This document shows, piece after piece, positions 35,924 through 45,757 of a DNA stretch of 64,000 bases (the stretch's first letter is position 1; every line of letters starts with the position of its first letter). This DNA is from Pseudoalteromonas sp. N1230-9 (lineage in GTDB: Bacteria > Pseudomonadota > Gammaproteobacteria > Enterobacterales > Alteromonadaceae), in NCBI RefSeq assembly GCF_032716425.1, contig NZ_CP090419.1, forward strand, positions 507,001 to 571,000. The letters run 5' to 3'. A program made the position numbers and the translations under genes. The notes under the pieces were generated by a model, which saw only the letters and a list, made by a program, of their open reading frames with translations, did no database searches and had not been told where the DNA came from.

Positions 35924-36700
35924 TTATTGTACAAGCGGACTGCTGCTGACATTAAAGTCGAAGCCTTCAATATCGGCGTCAGCAATTAATAGTTGGATAT
36001 ATTGCGCTATGGCTTTGCGCTCTACTTTCTTATTCAGGTAGTCCTCAATACGTGACTTCACGGCTTCAAAAGGCAGCTGTAGCCCAGGCTCTTTATGGTC
36101 AACATAAACAAGGTGATAACCAAAGCGGGTTTCAATAGGGTGAGCAATTAAGCCAACCTCAGCACTGAATACTTGGCGTTCAAACTCACTGACGGTCTGC
36201 CCTTTTGTTATTTGACCAAGTTGGCCACCTAATTGAGCTGAATCACATTTTGAATTTTGCTGTGCAAGCTCACTAAAAGAAGCGCCTTCAGAAAGTGCAC
36301 TTAGTAGGCTTTCAGCTTGATTAAGCGCATTGCTGCGCGCCTTTTCATCACTACTTGGTGCTGCAAGTAAAATATGTTTTGCTGCAATCAGTGGGGGAGT
36401 GGTGAATTTTGTTTTATTTTGTTGATAATAATGTTCGCACTCAGTCGCACTAGCACGGGGTAATTGCACTTCTGCTACGATGAGTTTTTCGAGCAATTTA
36501 TTTTGGCGTTGCTCGTCGGTGTCTGAAGCGTGCGTATCTAGATTGATATTTAGCGCTTGTGCGCGTTGTTGTAACAATTCGCCAATGATCAAACTCTGTG
36601 CTGCTTCTACCATTGCAGCGCGATGATCGTCGGCTGGGTGATACTGCATTTCATTAAGAATTTGTGTTTCGCTAATAGTATGTTGATTAACGTTAATCAT
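35924..36700 (-). CDS. PpiC-type (parvulin) peptidyl-prolyl isomerase of the nar operon
   Basis: 258 residues without a signal peptide. The parvulin domain lies at about 105-205 (AAKHILLAAPSSDEKARSNA, ELAQQNSKCDSAQLGGQLG, VFSAEVGLIAHPIETRFGYHLVYV in adjoining stretches); the N-terminal half is helical, like NifM. A ppiC-type gene directly after narI is also known from Pseudomonas, where it may help assemble the Mo/Fe-S enzyme. It follows narI by 45 bp, with a hairpin between. Confidence 0.82.
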   Translation of the reverse strand: MINVNQHTISETQILNEMQYHPADDHRAAMVEAAQSLIIGELLQQRAQALNINLDTHASDTDEQRQNKLLEKLIVAEVQLPRASATECEHYYQQNKTKFTTPPLIAAKHILLAAPSSDEKARSNALNQAESLLSALSEGASFSELAQQNSKCDSAQLGGQLGQITKGQTVSEFERQVFSAEVGLIAHPIETRFGYHLVYVDHKEPGLQLPFEAVKSRIEDYLNKKVERKAIAQYIQLLIADADIEGFDFNVSSSPLVQ

Positions 36701-36716
36701 ATCGACCTCGCGGGGG

Positions 36717-36738
36717 ATGCCCTGTCGAAACAGGGCAT
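36717..36738 (-). other. Stable intercistronic hairpin between narI and ppiC
   Basis: ATGCCCTGT / ACAGGGCAT with a UUCG tetraloop in the minus-strand RNA. No T-tract follows, so it is more likely an mRNA stabiliser or processing site than a full terminator. Confidence 0.6.
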
Positions 36739-36745
36739 GATCTGG

Positions 36746-37429
36746 TTAAGATTTGCTACGAACCACTTGGTAGTTACGGCTTAAGTATTGTACTGGTACG
36801 CTGGCAATATGAACTAAGCGACTAAATGGGAATACCACAAATAATGTCATGCCGAGTGCAACATGCAGTTTATAAATCCAATGAACTTGTGTAATTGCTG
36901 CAGTGGCTTCGGTTAAATCAAAGGTCACAATGTTTTGTGCCCAGCTCATTAGTAGCAGCATTTCTGTACCGTCTAAATGGTTTGCTGAGACAAAAATTGA
37001 TAATAAACCTAAAATTAATTGCACGTATAACAGCAGTAAAATTGCAATATCCATATTGCTGCTTGTGGCTCTAATACGCGGTTCAAATAGACGGCGTTTG
37101 ATTAAAATGGTTAGGCCGTAAAAACAAATCAAACCAAACACACCGCCGAGTGTCATGGCAATGAGTTGCTTGTGACCTGCTTCAATACCAAACACATGCC
37201 AGATTTCTGCAGGTGTCAGTAAGCCAACAAAGTGACCAAGCAATACCATAATGATACCAATATGGAATGCGCGGCTGCCTTGTTTGAGCTTTTTACTTTC
37301 AAGTAGTTGGCTTGAGCCTGTTTTCCATGTGTACTGTTCTCGGTCGTAACGTATTACCGAGCCAATAACAAACACGGCTAAGGCGATGTAGGGATAAATC
37401 CCAAAGAAAAAGGTGTTTAAATAACTCAT
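36746..37429 (-). CDS. narI: Respiratory nitrate reductase gamma subunit NarI
   Basis: 227 residues starting at MSYLNTFFFGIYPYIALAVF (ATG 37429), which agrees with E. coli NarI (225). Five transmembrane helices. Haem-ligand His are seen in FHIGIIMVLLGHFVGLL (about 56 and 66) and in YKLHVALGMTLFVVFPFSRLVH (about 187-205). It oxidises quinol and passes electrons to NarH. A longer frame to 37555 overlaps narJ and is rejected. Confidence 0.95.
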   Translation of the reverse strand: MSYLNTFFFGIYPYIALAVFVIGSVIRYDREQYTWKTGSSQLLESKKLKQGSRAFHIGIIMVLLGHFVGLLTPAEIWHVFGIEAGHKQLIAMTLGGVFGLICFYGLTILIKRRLFEPRIRATSSNMDIAILLLLYVQLILGLLSIFVSANHLDGTEMLLLMSWAQNIVTFDLTEATAAITQVHWIYKLHVALGMTLFVVFPFSRLVHIASVPVQYLSRNYQVVRSKS

Positions 37430-37439
37430 GATGAACTCC

Positions 37440-38153
37440 TTAACTGGCTTCTTGATTAAAGTCAGTCCAGCTAACTGGAACATATTGATCTTTGCGCTGA
37501 GATTCGTCAGGGCGATTGACTGAGCTTGGGCAGTTGGTTGCATCTTGTGCACCAAAAGTTATGGCTTCTTCTTCCCACTCTTTATCAATGGCTTGTTTCG
37601 TATCATCGCGTTTTTCACCGTTGATTTGCTTGCGTAATGCATCGAGATCTAAATCACTCTGGGCAAGCTCTAACAGGCTTGAAAAGAGTAATGAGTAGTC
37701 ACTTTCTCGTTTTTCAAGACGGCATAGTAGCAGGCCAAAAATATGGTCTACTTCGACCAGCCAAGACTGAGCATTTGCTTCGCCTTGGGTTGCTAAGAAT
37801 TCTAAAAACAGGGGGATGTAGTCAGGTAGTTCATTTTGACTTAACTCTAAACCAGCCTGTTTGTATTGCTCTACTAAGTCGACCATGGCTTGACCACGGT
37901 CACGGCTTTCGCCGTGAACATGTTCAAAAAGCCACAGACCAAGCGCGCGTCCACGTTCAAATAATCCGTCATACTCGGCTTGCCAGTCGAGTATGTCTTT
38001 TTCACATTGTGAAGTGATAAAAGCACAGACAGCACGTTGATTTTGTTCTGTTAGTGAACTTTGTTTAAGGGTACTGATTAGCTCATCTTTCGCTTGTATA
38101 AGCTCAGGAGTTGGATAATCAAGTAAATGAGAAAATACACTTAAAACTTGCAT
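37440..38153 (-). CDS. narJ: Nitrate reductase assembly chaperone NarJ
   Basis: 237 residues. It is a cytoplasmic chaperone of the NarJ/TorD type, needed to insert the Mo-bisMGD cofactor into NarG; not a subunit. The motif LPDYIPLFLEFLAT near 107-120 and the helix-rich N-terminal half fit the family. The gene lies between narH and narI, with gaps of 3 bp and 10 bp. Confidence 0.93.
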   Translation of the reverse strand: MQVLSVFSHLLDYPTPELIQAKDELISTLKQSSLTEQNQRAVCAFITSQCEKDILDWQAEYDGLFERGRALGLWLFEHVHGESRDRGQAMVDLVEQYKQAGLELSQNELPDYIPLFLEFLATQGEANAQSWLVEVDHIFGLLLCRLEKRESDYSLLFSSLLELAQSDLDLDALRKQINGEKRDDTKQAIDKEWEEEAITFGAQDATNCPSSVNRPDESQRKDQYVPVSWTDFNQEAS

Positions 38154-38156
38154 AAC

Positions 38157-39692
38157 TTACTCCTTGATCTCAACAGGGATGATCTGTTTCACAGTTGCTT
38201 TTTTCGCGCCAAATAAGTTCACCCCATTGTTACCATCGCTACAGCCATTACCAAAGCTAAAACCACAGCCATTTTTCATATCATAGGCATTCTCAGCATA
38301 TGACTTATGACTGGTTGGTATCACAAAGCGGTCTTCGTAATTGGCAATCGCCATATAACGATACATTTGCTCAACTTGGTCAGCGCTTAGTCCAACTTGC
38401 TGAAGTACGCCGAGATCTTCAACACCATCGACTTGTTGTGAGCGTTTGAAAGCGCGCATTGCAATCATACGTTCAAGTGCTCGAACAACCGGTTTCTCAT
38501 CACCTGCAGTTAGCAAGTTGGCGAGGTAGCGCATCGGGATACGTAATGATTTCAAGTCAGGAATAACGCCATTCATACCAACATGGCCGGCCTCTGTTGC
38601 TGATTGAATCGGTGACAATGGTGGGATATACCAAACCATTGGCAAGGTTCTGTATTCAGGGTGCAGAGGCAGCGCTACTTTCCAGTCCATTGCCATTTTA
38701 TAGACAGGAGATTGACGTGCTGACTCTAACCAATTTTCAGGGATCCCTTCTTTGCGTGCTGCTTCAATGACCTCTGGATCGTTCGGATCTAAGAACATAC
38801 TGAGCTGTGCAGGGTATAGGTCTTGCTCATTCGCTACACTGGCAACTTCTTCTATGCGGTCTGCATCGTAGAGTAGGACGCCTAAGTAACGAATTCGACC
38901 TACACAGGTTTCAGCACACACTGTCGGTTGACCCGCTTCGATTCGAGGAAAACAGAAAATACATTTTTCTGATTTACCCGATTTCCAGTTGTAGTAAATT
39001 TTCTTATACGGACAACCTGATACACACATCCGCCAGCCACGGCATTTGTCTTGGTCAATTAACACAATGCCATCTTCTTCGCGTTTATAAATTGCACCAG
39101 AAGGGCAGCTAGCAACACAGGCAGGATTGATGCAGTGCTCACACAGTCGTGGCAAATACATCATGAAGGTTTTTTCAAACTGCCCATAAATGTCTTTTTG
39201 TACTACGTCATCAAAGTTTTTATCTTTTTTACGCTCTGAGAACTCAGTACCGAGAATTTCTTCCCAGTTAGGTCCCCAATTGATTTTCTCCATACGCTGA
39301 CCCGTAATTAACGAGCGAGGACGAGCAACCGGTTGGTGCTTGCTATCAGGTGCGTTATGCAGGTGTTGATAATCAAAATCAAACGGTTCGTAGTAATCAT
39401 CAATTTCGGGCAAATCTGGATTAGCAAAAATATTGGCTAATAAACGACGCTTATTACCCTGTTTGGGCTCTAATACGCCTTTGCTATTGCGTTTCCAGCC
39501 ACCATTCCATTTGCTTTGATTTTCCCACTCTTTTGGATAACCAATACCTGGTTTAGTCTCTACGTTATTAAACCAAGCGTATTCAACTCCTTCTCGGCTA
39601 GTCCATACATTCTTACAAGTGATTGAACAGGTATGGCAACCGATGCATTTATCTAAATTTAGGACCATGCCAATTTGTGCACGTACTTTCAT
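38157..39692 (-). CDS. narH: Respiratory nitrate reductase beta subunit NarH
   Basis: 511 residues; E. coli NarH has 512. Four Fe-S clusters: CIGCHTCSITC at about 16-26; CEHCINPACVASCP near 184-197; CRGWRMCVSGCP near 217-228, where Trp replaces a Cys as for the [3Fe-4S] cluster; and CIFCFPRIEAGQPTVCAETC near 244-263. It carries electrons from NarI to NarG on the cytoplasmic side. The Gly/Asn-rich tail is near the end. Confidence 0.96.
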   Translation of the reverse strand: MKVRAQIGMVLNLDKCIGCHTCSITCKNVWTSREGVEYAWFNNVETKPGIGYPKEWENQSKWNGGWKRNSKGVLEPKQGNKRRLLANIFANPDLPEIDDYYEPFDFDYQHLHNAPDSKHQPVARPRSLITGQRMEKINWGPNWEEILGTEFSERKKDKNFDDVVQKDIYGQFEKTFMMYLPRLCEHCINPACVASCPSGAIYKREEDGIVLIDQDKCRGWRMCVSGCPYKKIYYNWKSGKSEKCIFCFPRIEAGQPTVCAETCVGRIRYLGVLLYDADRIEEVASVANEQDLYPAQLSMFLDPNDPEVIEAARKEGIPENWLESARQSPVYKMAMDWKVALPLHPEYRTLPMVWYIPPLSPIQSATEAGHVGMNGVIPDLKSLRIPMRYLANLLTAGDEKPVVRALERMIAMRAFKRSQQVDGVEDLGVLQQVGLSADQVEQMYRYMAIANYEDRFVIPTSHKSYAENAYDMKNGCGFSFGNGCSDGNNGVNLFGAKKATVKQIIPVEIKE

Positions 39693-39706
39693 AATTTTAT
39701 CCTCGG

Positions 39707-42700
39707 TTACTCATTATCTAGCCAATCAACCTTGTCCATTTTTCGGACAATTACAAACTCATCACGATTACAGCCCACAGTACCGTAGTAGTTAAAGCCG
39801 TATGACTGCTGTGCATAACCCCCAATCATATGGGTTGGTTTCATGATGGCGCGGGTAACTGAGTTATGAATACCGCCTCGGGTTCCTGATACCTCAGAGC
39901 CTGGTGTGTTTACAATGCGCTCCTGTGCGTGGTACATCATGCTCATACCTTGTGGTACACGCTGTGATACGACGGCACGTGCGGCAATGGCACCATTAAC
40001 ATTGAAGATTTCGATCCAATCGTTATCTTTGATATCAGCCTCTTTTGCATCCGTTTCACTGATCCAAACAATTGGACCACCACGACTTAATGTCAGCATA
40101 AGTAGGTTGTCTGAATAGGTTGAGTGAATGCCCCATTTTTGGTGTGGCGTAATCCAGTTTAAAACTAACTCTTTATTACCATTCGGTTTTTTATCCAATA
40201 ATGGTTGAGTCGTTTTTAAGTTTACAGGCGGTTTGTACGACACCATAGTTTCACCGAAGTCACGCATCCACTGGTGATCTTGGTAAAATTGTTGACGGCC
40301 GGTAACGGTACGCCAAGGGATCAGTTCATGCACATTGGTATAGCCTGCGTTATATGACACATGCTCATCTTCAAGACCTGACCATGTTGGCGAACTAATG
40401 ATCTTACGTGGCTGTGCTTGAATATCTCTAAAGCGAATTTTTTCCTCTTCTTTAGGGGTTGCTAAATGCGTGTGATCGCGACCCGTGAACTCTCCCAGTG
40501 CTTGCCATGCTTTAACAGCAACATGCCCATTGGTTTCAGGGGCAAGGCTCAAAATGACTTCAGCGGCATCAATTGCGGTGTCTATTTTTGGACGACCTTT
40601 GTGTGGGCCTTCGCCGGTGTGTGTGTAATTCAACTCACCTAAAAACTTTACTTCTTGGTCAGTGTTCCAATTAATGCCTTTACCACCATTACCGAGTTTT
40701 TCGAGCAACGGTCCAAGTGAGGTAAAGCGGTTGTAGGTATTTGGATAGTCACGCTCAACTTCAATCATATTGGGTGCGGTGACACCTGGGATCAGGTCGC
40801 ATTCATTCTTCCACCACATGTTTATGCCATCGGGTTGAGCTAATTCGTTTGGCGTGTCGTGCATGAGTGGCAATGTCACTAAGTCTTTTTCAACACCCAA
40901 GTGACCTTCGCATAACGCTGAGAATTTTTTCGCAATACCTTTAAAAATATCCCAATCCGAACGTGATTCCCACACTGGATCAACCGCTTTTGAAAGTGGA
41001 TGAATGAATGGGTGCATGTCGGATGTGTTCATATCATCTTTTTCATACCAAGTTGCGGTTGGTAACACGATATCGGAATACAAACAGGTCGTTGACATAC
41101 GAAAATCCAAGGTGACCCATAAATCAACTTTGCCCTCTGGTGCATCATCATGCCAGACAACGTCTTCAGGTTTTTTATCTCCGCTTTCGCCAAGATCTTT
41201 ACCTTGCAAGCCATGTTTGGTACCAAGGAAATGGCGTAGCATATATTCATGGCCTTTACCTGATGAACCCAGTAAATTAGAGCGCCAAATAAACATGTTA
41301 CGTGGGAAGTTTTTAGGGTTATCAGGGTCTTCACAGGCAAAGTCTAAATCGCCAGATTTAAGTTGTTGCACCGCATAATCTTTCGCTGACAATCCTGCTT
41401 TTTCTGCATCTTTACACAGTTGCAGTGGGTTCATGCCAAGTTGAGGGGCAGAAGGTAACCAGCCCATGCGTTCTGCACGTGTATTGTAATCAATGATTGA
41501 GCCAGTCCAATTCTCTTTATTTGCTAAAGGAGACAGTACTTCGGTCATTTCAAGTTTTTCGTAGCGCCATTGATCAGAATGGTTATAAAAGAAAGACGTA
41601 CCGTTCATTTGGCGGGGTGGGCGTTGCCAATCTAAACCAAATGCAAGCGGTAACCAACCACATTGTGGACGTAACTTTTCTTGTCCAACATAGTGAGCCC
41701 AGCCACCACCAGATTGACCTACACAGCCACACATCATCAACATGTTGATTAAACCACGGTAGTTCATATCCATGTTGTACCAGTGGTTAAGCCCTGCACC
41801 GACAATGACCATACTACGGCCACGGGTTTTGTCTGCGTTATCAGCAAACTCACGAGCCACTTGAATGACATGATCAGCTTTTACACCTGTGATTTGTTCT
41901 TGCCATGCTGGGGTATAAGGCACATTGTCATAAAGCGATGTTGCAACTGCAGGGTCGTTCAAGCCATTATCTACACCGTAATGCGCAACCATTAAATCAA
42001 ATACGGTGGCAACCAGTGCTTCGCTACCATCTTTGAGGGTAATTGTTTTAACAGGGACTTTACGAACTTGAATATCGTCATGTTCAGTATGTTGGAAGTA
42101 TCCCAGTTCATGGGCTTGGCTACCGAAGTAAGGGAATAAGACTGATTCAACTTTATCTGAGTGATCTTTTAAGCTGAGCGCTAACTTAATATCGCAGCCA
42201 TTTTTACCATCACGCTGTTCAATATTCCATTTGCCTTTTTCACCCCAGCGATAACCAATTGCACCGGTCGGTGAAACAAGTTCATTGCTGGTTTCATCAA
42301 GACCAATGGTCTTCCATTTCGGGTTGTTGTCTTGGCCTAAGTTATCAGCCAAGTCAGCAGCACGTAAGAATGCCCCTTGTGTGTAGCCTTTGTCGGTTTT
42401 ATCCAACACGACAAGCATAGGCATATCGGTGTAGCGGCGAACGTAGTCGGTAAAATAACTACTTGGTTTATCAATATGGAATTCTTTTAGAATGACATGT
42501 CCAAACGCCATTGCCAGAGCCGCATCGGTCCCTTGTTTTGGCGACAACCATATATCTGATAATTTAGAGCACTCAGAGTAGTCAGAAGTAATAACAACCG
42601 TTTTGGTGCCTTTGTAGCGTACTTCTGTGAAAAAGTGAGCGTCAGGAGTACGTGTTTGTGGAACATTGGAGCCCCAAGCAATAATATAATTTGAGTTATA

Positions 42701-43432
42701 CCAATCAGCTGATTCTGGAACGTCTGTTTGTTCACCCCAGATTTGTGGCGATGCTGGTGGTAAATCACAATACCAGTCATAGAAGCTTAAGCAGTTACCA
42801 CCAATCAATGATAAATAACGCGAACCTGCCGCGTAACTAACCATACTCATTGCCGGAATAGGTGAGAATCCCATGATACGGTCTGGACCGTAGGTTTTTG
42901 CGGTGTAAACATTAGACGCTGCGATGATCTCGTTTACTTCATCCCATTTAGCGCGGATCAAGCCCCCTAACCCGCGTTTTGATTTATAGCTCTTTGTTTT
43001 AGCAGGGTCGGTGACGATTGATTCCCATGCTTTAACAGGATCACTATGGACTTGCTTAGCTTCGCGCCATAGTTTCAATAACGCCTGACGAACCTTAGGG
43101 TATTTTAATCGATTAGCACTGTATATATACCAGGAATAGCTGGCACCGCGAGGACAGCCACGAGGTTCATGATTTGGTAAATCAGGACGAGTTCGAGGGT
43201 AGTCTGTTTGTTGAGTTTCCCAGGTAACGAGTCCGTCTTTTACATAAATTTTCCAACTGCATGAACCTGTACAGTTTACACCATGTGTAGAGCGTACAAT
43301 TTTGTCATGCTGCCAGCGACGACGATAGCCGTCTTCCCAATCGCGATTTTCATCAGTTGTTACACCGTGACCACCCGCAAAGCTTTGCTTGTTAGTCTTG
43401 AAAAAGCGCATTTTATTCAACAAATGGCTCAT
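39707..43432 (-). CDS. narG: Respiratory nitrate reductase alpha subunit NarG
   Basis: 1241 residues; E. coli NarG has 1247. It reduces nitrate to nitrite at a Mo-bisMGD centre. The FS0 cluster ligands are seen in STHGVNCTGSCSW (His and two Cys near 48-58) and GCPRGASYSW near 92-101; the Asp Mo ligand is in NCLSFYDWYCDLPPASP near 213-229. The N-terminus lacks a cleavable Tat signal, as usual for the cytoplasm-facing enzyme. Ribosome binding site AGGAG. First gene of narGHJI-ppiC-orf46. Confidence 0.97.
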   Translation of the reverse strand: MSHLLNKMRFFKTNKQSFAGGHGVTTDENRDWEDGYRRRWQHDKIVRSTHGVNCTGSCSWKIYVKDGLVTWETQQTDYPRTRPDLPNHEPRGCPRGASYSWYIYSANRLKYPKVRQALLKLWREAKQVHSDPVKAWESIVTDPAKTKSYKSKRGLGGLIRAKWDEVNEIIAASNVYTAKTYGPDRIMGFSPIPAMSMVSYAAGSRYLSLIGGNCLSFYDWYCDLPPASPQIWGEQTDVPESADWYNSNYIIAWGSNVPQTRTPDAHFFTEVRYKGTKTVVITSDYSECSKLSDIWLSPKQGTDAALAMAFGHVILKEFHIDKPSSYFTDYVRRYTDMPMLVVLDKTDKGYTQGAFLRAADLADNLGQDNNPKWKTIGLDETSNELVSPTGAIGYRWGEKGKWNIEQRDGKNGCDIKLALSLKDHSDKVESVLFPYFGSQAHELGYFQHTEHDDIQVRKVPVKTITLKDGSEALVATVFDLMVAHYGVDNGLNDPAVATSLYDNVPYTPAWQEQITGVKADHVIQVAREFADNADKTRGRSMVIVGAGLNHWYNMDMNYRGLINMLMMCGCVGQSGGGWAHYVGQEKLRPQCGWLPLAFGLDWQRPPRQMNGTSFFYNHSDQWRYEKLEMTEVLSPLANKENWTGSIIDYNTRAERMGWLPSAPQLGMNPLQLCKDAEKAGLSAKDYAVQQLKSGDLDFACEDPDNPKNFPRNMFIWRSNLLGSSGKGHEYMLRHFLGTKHGLQGKDLGESGDKKPEDVVWHDDAPEGKVDLWVTLDFRMSTTCLYSDIVLPTATWYEKDDMNTSDMHPFIHPLSKAVDPVWESRSDWDIFKGIAKKFSALCEGHLGVEKDLVTLPLMHDTPNELAQPDGINMWWKNECDLIPGVTAPNMIEVERDYPNTYNRFTSLGPLLEKLGNGGKGINWNTDQEVKFLGELNYTHTGEGPHKGRPKIDTAIDAAEVILSLAPETNGHVAVKAWQALGEFTGRDHTHLATPKEEEKIRFRDIQAQPRKIISSPTWSGLEDEHVSYNAGYTNVHELIPWRTVTGRQQFYQDHQWMRDFGETMVSYKPPVNLKTTQPLLDKKPNGNKELVLNWITPHQKWGIHSTYSDNLLMLTLSRGGPIVWISETDAKEADIKDNDWIEIFNVNGAIAARAVVSQRVPQGMSMMYHAQERIVNTPGSEVSGTRGGIHNSVTRAIMKPTHMIGGYAQQSYGFNYYGTVGCNRDEFVIVRKMDKVDWLDNE

Positions 43433-43540
43433 TTACTTATTCTCCTATCCTGCTCAACTTTAGCGCTCAATCACTAGGCACCTTGAAGCGGCAGAAAGCT
43501 ACATTGCAAATCAAATATAGTGTTTCAGCGTTACAGTAAC

Positions 43541-43554
43541 TTGATGAGGATCAA
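43541..43554. promoter_or_regulatory. FNR box in the narG/narX divergent region
   Basis: TTGATGAGGATCAA matches the FNR consensus TTGATNNNNATCAA perfectly. Confidence 0.85.
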
Positions 43555-43592
43555 TATCTCAATGGTGTTTAAGTTGATGAAAAAGAAGGGAA

Positions 43593-43608
43593 TACCCACA
43601 AGTAGGTA
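43593..43608. promoter_or_regulatory. NarL 7-2-7 site in the narG/narX divergent region
   Basis: TACCCACAAGTAGGTA consists of two inverted heptamers (each six of seven to TACYYMT) with a two-base spacer. It is centred 53 bp from the FNR box, close to the arrangement at E. coli narG. Confidence 0.75.
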
Positions 43609-43699
43609 GTGTAATTTGACGTCTGTTTAGGTGAAAATACTGGTGTTGATAACATACAAGCGTTATGGTTTTGTAATTGATAAAAGGCAGGTAATCATT

Positions 43700-45523
43700 G
43701 TGGGTATTCGGCTAAATGAACTAAAAAATCGCTTTAATGGCTCTGTGATGGTGTACATCAAAGGGTCATTGGTTGGGATTATTAGTCTTGCTATTACGAC
43801 CTTATTTGCATCGTATTGGATTACAGAATTAGCCGACTTAGATGCAAAAGCAATTAATTTAAGTGGCTCTTTACGAATGGAATCGTATCAGTTGGGTATG
43901 TTTGGTCTTGAGGGGAATAAGCAGGAAGTTGATAAACGTATTGCGATATTTGAAGAAAAACTCAGAGATCCCATTTTTCAAAAGCTGCAAAATGATGAAC
44001 AGTTAAATAAATTGTGGTTGCAAACCATTGAACAGTGGCAAACATTTCTAAAACCCGCCTTAGTTAATTTACCTATCGAAAACAAAACACAGTTTAATTT
44101 ATACGTTAAAGCTTTGGCTGAGAGCGCAGATGATTTTGTCTATGCAGTACAAATAGATGCTGAAAGCAAAATTAGATTACTGCGCACTATTCAAGTCGGC
44201 GCCTTGTTTATCACGTTACTGGTGGGTATGTTTACGTTGCATTTAATCAGTTTGAGGGTTGAAAAGCCTTTGGCTGAGCTGACGCATGCAGCTTATGCTA
44301 TCGGCAAAGGTAACTTCACTCATCATGTCGATTTACAAGGGGATGATGAACTTGCCTTAATGGGAGCGACCTTAAACCATACGTGTGAGGCAATAGCATC
44401 GATGTATGGACAACTTGAATTACGCGTAAAGCAGCAAACTGAAAAGTTAGAACTTAATAATCAAACACTCGCCTTTTTATTTAAGACAGCACGCGTTCTT
44501 TTGGAGACAAGAGAAAAAAAGCATGATTTACAACAAACCTTTGATGAGCTTGCACAGCTAATAGGTGTACCAGACATTGAACTTTGTTTGATGACCGCAA
44601 GCGGTGATAGACCTTATATGCAAATAAAACCCAGCCAAGATCAAATCGGTTTATGTGCTGCGAAAAATTGTGAAAGGTGTGAAGGGAGTGCGGCTTTTGT
44701 GTCGGTGGATGAACCAAGGGTTACACGCTTTCCATTAGTTTATGGAAGTGAGCATTATGGTGTTGTTGTCGTTCGAGGCGGGAGTGATTTTAACGAACAG
44801 TCTTGGCAGCTTCAGCTTGTCCAATCCGTAACCGATCAGGTGGCATTATCGCTTAACTTAGATGACCAGCAAAATAAAGACCGCCGAATAACGTTATTGC
44901 ATGAGCGTACTGTGATTGCTAGAGAGTTACATGATTCATTAGCACAAGCACTTTCTTATTTAAAAATACAAGTTACCAGATTATCTAAAGCTCAAGAGAA
45001 GCAGCAATATGAACTACAGCAGCCGATTATTGACGAACTTAAAATGGGGTTAGAGTCAGCCTATCGACAACTGCGAGAGCTACTGACCACGTTTCGTTTA
45101 AAAATGGTAGAAGATGGGCTTGAAGCGTCTCTTAAAAAAACCATAGAGCAGCTAGCAGAGCAGAGTACTATTTCGTTTCATTTAGAGTTTGCAGTAAAAC
45201 AAGTGCCTTTATCACCCATGGAGGAGATTCACCTATTACAGATCACACGTGAAGCAAGCCAAAACACCGTTCATCATTCGCATGCGCAAAACGTGTGGAT
45301 TAGTCTGCAGCAATTAACCGACGGTCAAATTGAGTTATCAGTGTCTGATGATGGAGTAGGGATTAACCAAAGTTCTGAAAAGCTTAATCACTATGGGATG
45401 GCGATTATGCAAGAGCGTGCTAAGCAGTTAAGTGGTGAGTTAACCGTACAACCAAGAGAAAAGGGTGGCACACACGTTAAACTTACTTTTCACCCTGAAG
45501 GAGGCGAAGACACATATCAATAA
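43700..45523 (+). CDS. narX: Nitrate/nitrite sensor histidine kinase NarX
   Basis: About 607 residues from GTG 43700 (AGG eight bases upstream); an earlier GTG at 43631 gives 630 residues but the added part is not NarX-like. Order: transmembrane helix, periplasmic domain with the nitrate-binding P-box AKAINLSGSLRMESYQLGM, second helix, HAMP domain, a central GAF-like region with the Cys cluster CAAKNCERC, then HisKA_3 with phospho-acceptor His in IARELHDSLAQALSYLKIQ and an HATPase_c domain ending near the C-terminus. It phosphorylates NarL. Divergent from narG. Confidence 0.93.
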   Translation: MGIRLNELKNRFNGSVMVYIKGSLVGIISLAITTLFASYWITELADLDAKAINLSGSLRMESYQLGMFGLEGNKQEVDKRIAIFEEKLRDPIFQKLQNDEQLNKLWLQTIEQWQTFLKPALVNLPIENKTQFNLYVKALAESADDFVYAVQIDAESKIRLLRTIQVGALFITLLVGMFTLHLISLRVEKPLAELTHAAYAIGKGNFTHHVDLQGDDELALMGATLNHTCEAIASMYGQLELRVKQQTEKLELNNQTLAFLFKTARVLLETREKKHDLQQTFDELAQLIGVPDIELCLMTASGDRPYMQIKPSQDQIGLCAAKNCERCEGSAAFVSVDEPRVTRFPLVYGSEHYGVVVVRGGSDFNEQSWQLQLVQSVTDQVALSLNLDDQQNKDRRITLLHERTVIARELHDSLAQALSYLKIQVTRLSKAQEKQQYELQQPIIDELKMGLESAYRQLRELLTTFRLKMVEDGLEASLKKTIEQLAEQSTISFHLEFAVKQVPLSPMEEIHLLQITREASQNTVHHSHAQNVWISLQQLTDGQIELSVSDDGVGINQSSEKLNHYGMAIMQERAKQLSGELTVQPREKGGTHVKLTFHPEGGEDTYQ

Positions 45524-45575
45524 TTAGAAAGGCCCAAGAATAAGGTTAATTAATCGCTTCTTTACAGTTGATATT

Positions 45576-45591
45576 TACTTATTTGTGGGTA
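45576..45591. promoter_or_regulatory. NarL 7-2-7 site upstream of the moa operon
   Basis: TACTTATTTGTGGGTA has one perfect heptamer (TACTTAT) and one with six of seven matches, inverted with a two-base spacer. Confidence 0.65.
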
Positions 45592-45649
45592 GCTTGCCTG
45601 CCTACTCTTTTGTATGGTGATACATATGCAAACTCTCTAAGCTGTATCC

Positions 45650-45757
45650 AAGATGCTGAAGTACATCGACCTAAACTAGTTTTTAGCATGGTTAATGTAC
45701 CGTGGGTGACCACCGGGTAAATAAAGAAATTTGTTTGCCTCCCGACTTGGAAAGGCT
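45650..45757 (+). ncRNA. Molybdenum cofactor (Moco) riboswitch in the moaA leader
   Basis: The leader folds as expected for the Moco RNA: GTACAT (45661-45666) pairs with ATGTAC (45695-45700) around an inner CTAAA/TTTAG hairpin; GTGG-GTGA-CCAC (45702-45713) is a GNRA tetraloop hairpin; CGGG (45714-45717) pairs with CCCG (45741-45744). The 3' end reads GCCTCCCGACTTGGAAAGG, like known moaA leaders. GCCT (45737-45740) can pair with AGGC (45753-45756), hiding the Shine-Dalgarno of moaA. Confidence 0.82.

Noticed and set aside
35731..35989. Plus-strand frames over the small Cys-rich gene
   Set aside because: They lack ribosome binding sites and cross two genes of the nar operon on the other strand.
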